Shown here: piece after piece, positions 1 through 4,984 of the stretch
Numbering within the stretch: position 1 is the first letter of the stretch
Layout: each line of letters begins with the position of its first letter
Assembly (NCBI GenBank): GCA_002411085.1
Contig: DHQK01000142.1
Span: 16,805 to 22,609 of the forward strand
DNA length: 5,805 bases
Reading direction: 5' to 3'
Source: Marinilabilia sp. UBA5340
GTDB lineage: Bacteria > Bacteroidota > Bacteroidia > Bacteroidales > Marinilabiliaceae
Position numbers and translations under genes: made by a program
Notes under the pieces: generated by a model
The model's input: the letters and a program-made list of their open reading frames with translations, nothing else
Databases searched by the model: none
Told to the model about the DNA's origin: nothing

Positions 1-251
1 TTTTTTCATTAATTCTGCCGGTTTCAGACTATGAAGCTTTTCGGTTGAAAGCCGCTCGTGCAGGCTTGTTCGAATCAAGGCACCTGATGGTACATCCCAA
101 CCCCGGGAAGGCGGCTAAAAGGGTGATATCCGTGTGGACACGTAAACGGATAAATTTCCCAATAGCTGAAAAAGTGGATATTGAAGAGGCACGCCACCAG
201 TACACTCAGGGTTTTAAGAATATTGTTTCAGGTTTTTATCTGGCATTTTGA
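1..251 (+). CDS. trmN6: tRNA1(Val) (adenine(37)-N6)-methyltransferase, C-terminal fragment (probable)
   Basis: This is the last 82 residues of a gene that enters from the left edge; the frame is open from base 3 and ends at TGA 249-251. The fragment starts FSLILPVSDYEAFRL, passes through an RHLMVHPNPGKAAKRVISVW stretch and ends with YTQGFKNIVSGFYLAF. This order (a strand ending in LILP, a basic strand with a conserved Pro and KRV, then a terminal YT..F.....FYL motif) is how I remember the C-terminus of the YfiC/TrmN6 family, which methylates N6 of A37 in tRNA1(Val) using S-adenosylmethionine. The catalytic NPPF motif lies upstream of the window and cannot be checked. A TTG at 45 is not the real start, because the reading frame and the family resemblance continue upstream of it. 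The gene is a housekeeping neighbour with no evident link to the signalling genes downstream. The family call rests on recall of the C-terminal pattern only. Confidence 0.7.
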   Translation, partial: FSLILPVSDYEAFRLKAARAGLFESRHLMVHPNPGKAAKRVISVWTRKRINFPIAEKVDIEEARHQYTQGFKNIVSGFYLAF

Positions 252-261
252 GTTTTAGTGT

Positions 262-279
262 GGAGAATATCATTCTTTT
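262..279 (+). terminator. Weak hairpin plus T-run after the methyltransferase gene
   Basis: AGAAT (264-268) pairs with ATTCT (272-276) around a 3-base loop; two G-T wobbles can extend the stem, and the 3' arm runs into TTTT. It begins about 11 bases after the stop at 251, a normal place for a terminator. The stem is short and AT-rich, so it would be a weak intrinsic terminator at best. Confidence 0.3.
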
Positions 280-288
280 GTCAACAAA

Positions 289-300
289 GAACTATAGTTC
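289..300. repeat. 12-bp perfect palindrome upstream of the kinase gene
   Basis: GAACTATAGTTC reads identically on both strands. It lies 131 bp before the kinase start in a non-coding spacer, so it is a candidate binding site for a dimeric regulator. There is no spacer between the arms, so it is not an RNA hairpin of note. The function is unknown. Confidence 0.4.
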
Positions 301-376
301 ATATAAAAATACTACTGCATAATTCTTTTTTCATCTATTTTTAAAGTGTTAAATATCTGATGGATATACTTGTTTT

Positions 377-392
377 TTGACTAATTAGTTAA
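377..392. repeat. 16-bp near-perfect palindrome in the kinase promoter region
   Basis: TTGACTAATTAGTTAA contains the perfect 10-bp palindrome ACTAATTAGT (380-389), and the symmetry extends to 16 bp with a single mismatched pair (379/390). It ends 39 bp before the kinase ATG, where an operator or promoter would be expected. The site is AT-rich, so some symmetry is expected by chance. No convincing TAnnTTTG element was found beside it. Confidence 0.35.
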
Positions 393-431
393 AATATTCT
401 TTCGGTATTTGTTTAACCCAACTCAATTTAG

Positions 432-2402
432 ATGAAAACCTTCAAGAATACTTCGCGAATTTTATCTCTTTGGTTATTTCTGTGTTTTTTGATGACCGAA
501 ACTGTCTTTGCTACCGGAGATCAGCCGGATTCAGTTGACATTGCTTTTTTAGAGCGATTTCAAAATGCAAAGGACAATGATACCCTCCTGATAGATGCTT
601 TATATGATTATGCTGAGTATTTGGACGAGAATGGCGAGCCGACTCGTTCAATAGAGCAGTTTGAAAAGGCAATGCTTATTGCACGAAACTGTAATGATCA
701 CAGGCGATTGGCAGATGTAGGGAATTATTATGCCAGTGTTTCCTGGAGTTTGGGAGATTGCCAAAAATCAAATCTTTTGTATTTGGAAGCACTCGAACAT
801 GCTAAAGAGACGGGTGATGTGGCGATTATTGCAAAAATAAGCATGAATCTGGCATGTAATTACAATTTGATGGGTAATTATCAGGAGGCCATTGATTATG
901 CGCTACAGGCCTTGAAAATAAAAGAAGCATCGGGACATCTCGCAGATATCTGTTACCATTATATCAATCTGTCCAATATTTTCAGAGAAAACGGTAATAT
1001 TCCAAAATGGGAGGAATATCTCAATAAGGCTTATATGATGAAAGATGTGGAAGGGTGTGCTAATTATGTAGATATTTCAAAAATATACAACAGCTTGGGC
1101 TCTTTAACGCATGAAAGAAAAGAATACCAAAAGGCATTGGCGTATTTTGACACAGTAATGCAAGTGAGCCGGGCGCATAATTTTGATCAGGGGATAAGTA
1201 CCGGACTATCTAATAAAGCCTCTGTTTACAAGGATCTGGGTGATATTGATAAGGCACTTGAATTGACACTCGAATCTGAACAATATTTCGGGAACCATAC
1301 CTACGAAATAATTTACAATAACAACTGGAAAGCATTACTATACAAAGAAAAAGGTGATTACAACGAAGCTCTGGGATTGGTGCAGGAAAATTTTGACAGG
1401 GATGATATTCAGGGCTATTCTACTGAAAAAATAAAAACGCTTGAATTGCTTTATCAGTTAAATTTTCTTTTGGGCAACTATGATCAGGCCTACATTTGGA
1501 ACGATTCCTTGCGCAACAATGAGAGCCGTTTGCGGGATGAACGGGTACGTGAAGCAGTGGAAAATCTTGAAATTGAATACGCAACGGAACAGAAGGAGAG
1601 TCGTATCGAGTTGCTGACAGCTGAAAACCAAATTAAAACTCAGCGCATGAGGATGGGCAGTGGCATCCTGGTTATTTTACTCCTGACTGTAGGCATGGTT
1701 TTGTATATGTTAAAACTGCGGCATAAACAAGCCCTGTTGGTTCAGAATAATTTGCAGCAGAAACTTTTGCGTTCACAAATGAACCCTCATTTTTTATTTA
1801 ATGCACTGAGCAGCATTCAAAGTTTTATGTATCAGAATGAGACAAAGAAGGCCGCAGGCTATTTGGGCAATTTTGCCTCCCTCACCCGCGGTGTGCTTGA
1901 GTATTCTACTCGTGATTTTATTTCCCTTTGCGATGAATTGCGTATTCTGGAAAATTATTTGGAGCTGGAAGTGATGCGGATGGGAGGTAAAATTTCTTAT
2001 CAGACGGAAGTGGATGAAAATCTGGATTGCGAATTTATAATGGTTCCTCCTCTTGTTATTCAGCCTTTTGTAGAGAATTGTGTGAAGCATGCGTTTTCCG
2101 GAATCGATTATCCAGGTCTTATTGTTGTGAGTATTCGAAAGTTGGAAAACAGGGTTGAAGTAATGGTAGAAGATAATGGGATAGGTCTGGAAAATGCTGT
2201 TGGAAATTCTGCTGAGGAGCATAAGTCTATGTCAATGAGTATTTTTAAGGAACGACAGGCGGTGCTTGAGAAAAAGCTTGGTGAACCTGTTACATTTGAA
2301 TTATTGGATATGAACAGCCTCACGAGTGGAAAGTCCTCTGGCTCCAAAGTGGTGATAACATTGCCCGTGATAACAATGGATACCATGCATAATTTGAATT
2401 AA
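432..2402 (+). CDS. TPR-containing sensor histidine kinase, LytS class (His_kinase/HATPase_c)
   Basis: A 656-residue envelope sensor kinase. Residues 1-27 form a signal peptide (basic start, hydrophobic core, VFA before TGD). Residues about 55-364 hold roughly eight helical TPR-like units, recognisable by repeated A..Y...G.Y..A motifs (for example near 134-167, 217-250, 257-287 and 301-316). A coiled-coil-like segment (365-405) leads to one transmembrane helix (410-427), so the TPR domain should be periplasmic and the C-terminus cytoplasmic. The kinase core is of the His_kinase family: QMNPHFLFNAL gives phosphoacceptor His453, PFVENCVKHAF gives the N-box Asn549, DNGIGL is at 581-586, and a glycine-rich GKSSGSKVVITLP closes the ATPase fold. 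All key residues are present, so it should be active. The ATG at 432 is chosen because the signal peptide follows directly; there is no Shine-Dalgarno. The response regulator gene lies 99 bp downstream and is the probable phosphotransfer partner. The ligand is unknown; TPRs suggest a protein or peptide partner. Confidence 0.93.
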   Translation: MKTFKNTSRILSLWLFLCFLMTETVFATGDQPDSVDIAFLERFQNAKDNDTLLIDALYDYAEYLDENGEPTRSIEQFEKAMLIARNCNDHRRLADVGNYYASVSWSLGDCQKSNLLYLEALEHAKETGDVAIIAKISMNLACNYNLMGNYQEAIDYALQALKIKEASGHLADICYHYINLSNIFRENGNIPKWEEYLNKAYMMKDVEGCANYVDISKIYNSLGSLTHERKEYQKALAYFDTVMQVSRAHNFDQGISTGLSNKASVYKDLGDIDKALELTLESEQYFGNHTYEIIYNNNWKALLYKEKGDYNEALGLVQENFDRDDIQGYSTEKIKTLELLYQLNFLLGNYDQAYIWNDSLRNNESRLRDERVREAVENLEIEYATEQKESRIELLTAENQIKTQRMRMGSGILVILLLTVGMVLYMLKLRHKQALLVQNNLQQKLLRSQMNPHFLFNALSSIQSFMYQNETKKAAGYLGNFASLTRGVLEYSTRDFISLCDELRILENYLELEVMRMGGKISYQTEVDENLDCEFIMVPPLVIQPFVENCVKHAFSGIDYPGLIVVSIRKLENRVEVMVEDNGIGLENAVGNSAEEHKSMSMSIFKERQAVLEKKLGEPVTFELLDMNSLTSGKSSGSKVVITLPVITMDTMHNLN

Positions 2403-2410
2403 CCGCATTC

Positions 2411-2427
2411 TGGCAGGGCTTCTGTCA
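2411..2427 (+). other. Small hairpin between kinase and regulator genes
   Basis: TGGCAG (2411-2416) can pair with CTGTCA (2422-2427), with one G-T wobble, around the loop GGCTT. It starts 9 bases after the kinase stop. No T-run follows, so it does not look like an intrinsic terminator; it could tune read-through or mRNA stability between the two genes. No TAnnTTTG promoter was seen in this 99-bp gap, which favours co-transcription. Confidence 0.25.
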
Positions 2428-2501
2428 GTTGGGGATATCAAAAAATCAGCTTTAGCCTGACTTGTTTATGAATAAATAAGGTTAGCATTAAACCCAAATT
2501 T

Positions 2502-3251
2502 ATGATTAAGATTGTAATTGTTGAAGATGAACCTGGTATCAGAGATACCTACAAAATTCTGCTGACACAGAATTTTTCCAATGTTGAGGTTGTTGGTGAA
2601 ACAGGAAAGATTGTGGATGCGATTTGTTTAATAAAGGAGAAAGCACCCGATATTGTGTTGATGGATATTGAGTTGGAAGATGGTAATAGTTTTCAATTGC
2701 TTCAGAATCTTCGTCCCTATCATTTTCGGATTATCTTTATTACGGCTTACAATCACTACGCTATTAAAGCCATAAAATTCAGTGCTTTTGATTATATCAT
2801 GAAGCCGGTCAATGAGTTTGAATTTATTAATGCTCTTTCCAATGCCGTGAACGCAGTTAGTTGCGAACCATCGTCTGAAAAACAGGTAGATAATTTGCTG
2901 GATCATTACAGCGGGACACAGAAAAGCGGAAAGATTGTTTTGAGAACATCTGAAGCACTTTATGTGATCAAAGTGGAAAATATTTCTCATTGTAAAAGTG
3001 ATAACAGTTACACCACGTTTTTTTTGACTGACAGCCGGGAAATACTCGTGTCTAAAGGGATGACTGAGTATGTGGAATTGTTGGAAGATTATGGATTTTA
3101 CCGTCCCCATCAGTCTTTTCTGGTTAATATGAATCACATCAACCGGATAGATAAAAGTGATGGTGGGTTCGTAATAATGGAGAATGGTGCTGAGATACCT
3201 ATTTCTACCCGGAGGAAACAGCAATTTTTCAATGTGTTGCAATCGTTGTAA
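2502..3251 (+). CDS. LytTR-family response regulator (REC + LytTR)
   Basis: A 249-residue two-component response regulator. The N-terminal receiver domain (about 1-120) has the acidic pair Glu8/Asp9, phosphoacceptor Asp55 in DIVLMDIEL, Thr81 in FITAY, Tyr98 and Lys101 in the KP motif; every residue needed for phosphorylation and switching is present. A linker leads to a LytTR DNA-binding domain (about 143-249) with the family motif RPHQSFLVNMNHI (His203, Asn209) and an IPISTRR segment (232-238) near the C-terminus. LytTR regulators such as AgrA and ComE bind paired direct repeats one or two helical turns apart, usually as activators. The gene follows the LytS-class kinase, its likely phosphodonor, and precedes a spacer carrying a repeat pair with that geometry, so autoregulation or activation of the next gene is plausible. 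The ATG at 2502 gives a complete receiver domain from its first strand; no Shine-Dalgarno is visible. Confidence 0.94.
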   Translation: MIKIVIVEDEPGIRDTYKILLTQNFSNVEVVGETGKIVDAICLIKEKAPDIVLMDIELEDGNSFQLLQNLRPYHFRIIFITAYNHYAIKAIKFSAFDYIMKPVNEFEFINALSNAVNAVSCEPSSEKQVDNLLDHYSGTQKSGKIVLRTSEALYVIKVENISHCKSDNSYTTFFLTDSREILVSKGMTEYVELLEDYGFYRPHQSFLVNMNHINRIDKSDGGFVIMENGAEIPISTRRKQQFFNVLQSL

Positions 3252-3263
3252 ATGAAACGAGTA

Positions 3264-3278
3264 AGGCAATGATTGCCT
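3264..3278. repeat. Palindrome/hairpin just after the response regulator gene
   Basis: The 13-mer GGCAATGATTGCC (3265-3277) is symmetric about its central G, and the flanking A and T extend the pairing. As RNA it would form a six-pair stem with a TGA loop, 12 bases past the stop codon. It is followed by CAAAAG and not by T residues, so it is a poor intrinsic terminator. It could be an operator half of the repeat-rich spacer or an mRNA 3' stabilising hairpin. Confidence 0.4.
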
Positions 3279-3310
3279 CAAAAGAATATGTATAAGTTCT
3301 TGCATGCGAC

Positions 3311-3349
3311 TTTCATCCGACCTTGAAAAATAAATTTTTACGGATGAAA
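3311..3349. repeat. 9-bp perfect inverted repeat around an A/T stem
   Basis: TTTCATCCG (3311-3319) is the exact reverse complement of CGGATGAAA (3341-3349), separated by 21 bases. Inside the loop AAAAA (3326-3330) and TTTTT (3335-3339) can pair as well, giving a two-part hairpin. It sits directly before the direct repeats upstream of the lone LytTR gene. It may be a regulator site or a transcript structure; no T-run follows the outer arm. Confidence 0.45.
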
Positions 3350-3354
3350 TAGGG

Positions 3355-3386
3355 TGCAAATTCAAGATAGTAGGCTGCGAATTCAA
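3355..3386 (+). promoter_or_regulatory. Candidate LytTR operator: two direct repeats 21 bp apart
   Basis: TGCAAATTCAA (3355-3365) and TGCGAATTCAA (3376-3386) match at 10 of 11 positions and start exactly 21 bp apart, two helical turns. Known LytTR regulators (AgrA, ComE and relatives) bind pairs of roughly 9-bp direct repeats with about 12 bp between them, which gives the same 21-bp period. The pair lies between the LytTR regulator gene and the lone LytTR gene, ending 57 bp before the chosen ATG. The fit is one of geometry and location; the bases do not closely copy the AgrA consensus. A weak TATTTTG (3418-3424) downstream could be a degenerate -7 element. Confidence 0.5.
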
Positions 3387-3443
3387 ACTGAGTTCATAAC
3401 CAATTGTTACAATGCACTATTTTGCCTAAAAATTGAAGTGCAA

Positions 3444-3776
3444 ATGAACAAGCTGGTTATTCGAAATGCAGATTATGTGCATTTTATTTATTTGTCTGAC
3501 ATTGTTTTTTGCCGGAAGAGAAGACTGAAAACACTTTTTGTCCTGGATAACGAAAATGCAGTGATGTCGGAAACAGATTTTGAATCCTACGAGGTGATGT
3601 TGGACAATCATCAGTTTGTGAAACCATCGCCGGGATACCTGGTAAATATTTCCTATATCGTTGAAATGCGAACCAAATGGCCACGCTACATTACTTTATC
3701 TAATGGAAAGCGTATTCCTCTGGCTATTCATCTGAAAGGTAGAATCGAAAGAATTCTTGAGGGCTGGCAGGGGTAG
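3444..3776 (+). CDS. Stand-alone LytTR DNA-binding domain protein
   Basis: A 110-residue protein made of one LytTR domain with no receiver, membrane or other domain. It aligns end to end with the LytTR half of the upstream regulator: KLVIRN against KIVLRT, the IVFC strand against ISHC, KPSPGYLVNISYI against RPHQSFLVNMNHI, and NGKRIPL against NGAEIPI. Identity is modest, so this is an old paralogue and not a recent copy. The conserved His of the RPH motif is Ser62 here, and the Arg-Arg after IPIST is replaced by His96-Leu97; equivalent positions in AgrA include DNA contacts, so its binding may be altered or weaker. ATG 3444 is preferred over a GTG at 3354: the extra 30 residues do not resemble LytTR, and the longer form would put the repeat pair inside coding sequence. 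It may act as a downstream regulator, a heterodimer partner or a competitor of the phosphorylated regulator; the sequence cannot decide which. Confidence 0.85.
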   Translation: MNKLVIRNADYVHFIYLSDIVFCRKRRLKTLFVLDNENAVMSETDFESYEVMLDNHQFVKPSPGYLVNISYIVEMRTKWPRYITLSNGKRIPLAIHLKGRIERILEGWQG

Positions 3777-3783
3777 AATGAGG

Positions 3784-3812
3784 TTTGTTGTTTTATGTTT
3801 AATTTAGTTTTG
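3784..3812 (+). promoter_or_regulatory. Bacteroidota-type promoter for the lipoprotein-lemA module
   Basis: TTTG (3784-3787), 17 bases, then TAGTTTTG (3805-3812) matches the TTTG / TAnnTTTG pattern known for the primary sigma factor of Bacteroidota, including the expected spacing. It starts 8 bp after the lone LytTR stop and lies about 50 bp before the lipoprotein ATG. This suggests the downstream genes have their own transcription start, roughly near 3819. Confidence 0.55.
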
Positions 3813-3862
3813 GATAAGCGTGTTAATTTATTATTATATAGTTGATTATAGAATTTAAAGAG

Positions 3863-4342
3863 ATGAGAAAATCGTATTTGATTGTTGGATTTGTCTTTAT
3901 TCTGTCTTTCCTGATGAGTGCATGCTCAGGTAAAAAAGATACAGAAAATAAACTGGGGAAAATGGAGGTCGAAATCCCGGATGCATTGAAAGATAAGCCT
4001 GAAGTGGTTGCCTATATTAATCAAATGGCTGAAGTTTCTGATGAGTATGCAGTTTTGGTAGATGAAATTATGGATGAAGCTGGTCATCTCTCAGGGGTTT
4101 CTGCAGATGAATTGAGTATGATGGAGAAACTGAAGTTGGTAACGCTAACAGCAGAAGTTGCCGCCAAATCTACTGAAATTATGAGTAAATGGGCAGAATA
4201 TCAGAATCAGAGAGCCGGGTTGGAAGAGCAGATGTCTGATGAAGAACTGGAAGCATTGTCTGTTGTTTGGACTCGTTTTGAAGAACGAATGGCCCAGATT
4301 GATCAGAAATACAATAATGTTCTGCCTGAAGAGTCAAATTGA
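3863..4342 (+). CDS. Small acidic lipoprotein of unknown function
   Basis: A 159-residue predicted lipoprotein that I do not recognise as a named family. The N-terminus (MRKSYLIVGFVFILSFLMSAC) is a lipoprotein signal peptide with a lipobox ending at Cys21; Met at -3 is slightly unusual but Leu, Ser and Ala surround the site properly. After the Cys come SGKKDTENK and then a mature part that is Glu/Asp-rich and almost glycine-free after residue 80, with long predicted helices (about 46-70, 82-113 and 125-150), so a helical bundle or coiled structure is likely. ATG 3863 is chosen over the in-frame TTG at 3842 because it puts the basic residues and hydrophobic core at the start and has a purine-rich AAAGAG before it. 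It lies 48 bp before lemA, with a promoter upstream, so it probably works with LemA at the envelope. Whether it sits in the inner or outer membrane cannot be told from the sequence. Confidence 0.8.
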   Translation: MRKSYLIVGFVFILSFLMSACSGKKDTENKLGKMEVEIPDALKDKPEVVAYINQMAEVSDEYAVLVDEIMDEAGHLSGVSADELSMMEKLKLVTLTAEVAAKSTEIMSKWAEYQNQRAGLEEQMSDEELEALSVVWTRFEERMAQIDQKYNNVLPEESN

Positions 4343-4354
4343 TTTTTTAATACG

Positions 4355-4373
4355 CAGACTCTCTGTGGGTCTG
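4355..4373 (+). terminator. Hairpin between lipoprotein gene and lemA (attenuator or processing site)
   Basis: CAGACTC (4355-4361) pairs with GGGTCTG (4367-4373), one G-T wobble included, around the loop TCTGT, and TTT follows. It begins 12 bases after the lipoprotein stop and ends 17 bases before the lemA ATG. The short T-run makes it a weak terminator, more likely to reduce than to stop transcription into lemA. No promoter fits between it and lemA. Confidence 0.35.
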
Positions 4374-4390
4374 TTTAAAACCTTAATACT

Positions 4391-4957
4391 ATGAGTACTT
4401 CTTTAATTATTATCCTGTCGGTAATTGCTTTTGTGTTTCTTGTTTTTATTGGAATGTATAACAACCTTATCCGCAAACGAAACGAAGTTGATAACGCCTT
4501 TGGAGGCATGGATGTGCAACTAAAAAAACGTTACGACCTTATTCCAAATCTGGTAGCTACTGTTAAGCAATATGCTTCGCACGAAAAAGAACTGCTTACC
4601 AAAGTAACCGAAATGCGTGCAAAAGCAACCAGCGGCAACCTGAGTGCCGACGAAAAAGTAGCCCTCGATAACCAAATATCGGCCGGAATGAAAAGCATTA
4701 TGGTTGCGGTTGAAAACTATCCCGACCTCAAAGCCAACGAAAACTTCATGAATTTGCAACGCACCCTCAATGAGGTTGAATCGCAAATATCGGCTGCCCG
4801 CCGTACTTACAACGCGGTAATTACCGATTACAACAATGCAATTCAAACTTTTCCAAGCAACATTATGGCCGGAATGATGAGTCTTAAACGTAAAGAGGTA
4901 TTTGTAATTCCCGAAACGGAACGTCAGAATGTGGATGTGAAGAATCTGTTTAGCTAA
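4391..4957 (+). CDS. lemA: LemA family protein
   Basis: A 188-residue protein of full family length. A single N-terminal membrane helix (about 4-22) is followed by the helical LemA domain. Diagnostic blocks are RKRNEVDNAFGGMDVQLKKR (28-47), then YDLIPNLV (48-55), ENYPDLKANENFMNLQ (108-123), the ISAARRTYN block (133-141) and FPSNIMA (154-160). The C-terminal half of the domain probably projects from the membrane; the topology is known mainly by prediction and the biochemical function of LemA is not settled, although links to envelope processes have been proposed. The next gene encodes a DUF3137 protein, a common partner of lemA, and the previous one a lipoprotein, so the three are probably one operon. 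Codon choice is visibly richer in C-ending codons (AAC, GCC, CTC) than in the neighbouring lipoprotein gene, which may mean higher expression or a different history. The ATG at 4391 places the membrane helix directly at the N-terminus; no Shine-Dalgarno is visible. Confidence 0.95.
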   Translation: MSTSLIIILSVIAFVFLVFIGMYNNLIRKRNEVDNAFGGMDVQLKKRYDLIPNLVATVKQYASHEKELLTKVTEMRAKATSGNLSADEKVALDNQISAGMKSIMVAVENYPDLKANENFMNLQRTLNEVESQISAARRTYNAVITDYNNAIQTFPSNIMAGMMSLKRKEVFVIPETERQNVDVKNLFS

Positions 4958-4977
4958 TAATTTCTGTAAGTAAAAAA

Positions 4978-4982
4978 AGGAG
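4978..4982 (+). promoter_or_regulatory. Shine-Dalgarno-like AGGAG very close to the DUF3137 start
   Basis: AGGAG lies only 2 bases before the ATG at 4985, too near for ordinary Shine-Dalgarno pairing (usually about 5-9 bases). It is the only such purine motif before any gene in the window. It may help initiation weakly or be chance in an A-rich leader; Bacteroidota generally rely little on this pairing. No in-frame alternative start nearby would improve the spacing. Confidence 0.3.
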
Positions 4983-4984
4983 AT

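Noticed and set aside
365..372. TATACTTG as a -7 promoter element for the kinase gene
   Set aside because: It misses the TAnnTTTG pattern at one base and has no TTG at the proper distance upstream, so I could not support it as a promoter.
1794..2386. Two minus-strand open frames opposite the kinase domain
   Set aside because: Both are antisense to the catalytic core of the histidine kinase and show no domain of their own.
2628..3386. 252-codon open frame on the minus strand opposite the response regulator gene
   Set aside because: It lies opposite a clear REC-LytTR gene, its translation is rich in His, Ile and Phe with no recognisable domain, and it runs through the repeat-rich spacer. It is a shadow frame of the real gene.
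3354..3443. N-terminal extension of the lone LytTR protein from a GTG start
   Set aside because: The 30 extra residues do not resemble a LytTR domain or a signal sequence, and the ATG at 3444 starts exactly where similarity begins. One caution remains: the 21-bp repeat period is a multiple of three, so a coding duplication cannot be wholly excluded.
3842..3862. TTG start giving seven extra residues on the lipoprotein
   Set aside because: The extension would put an acidic segment before the signal peptide; ATG 3863 gives a normal lipoprotein N-terminus.
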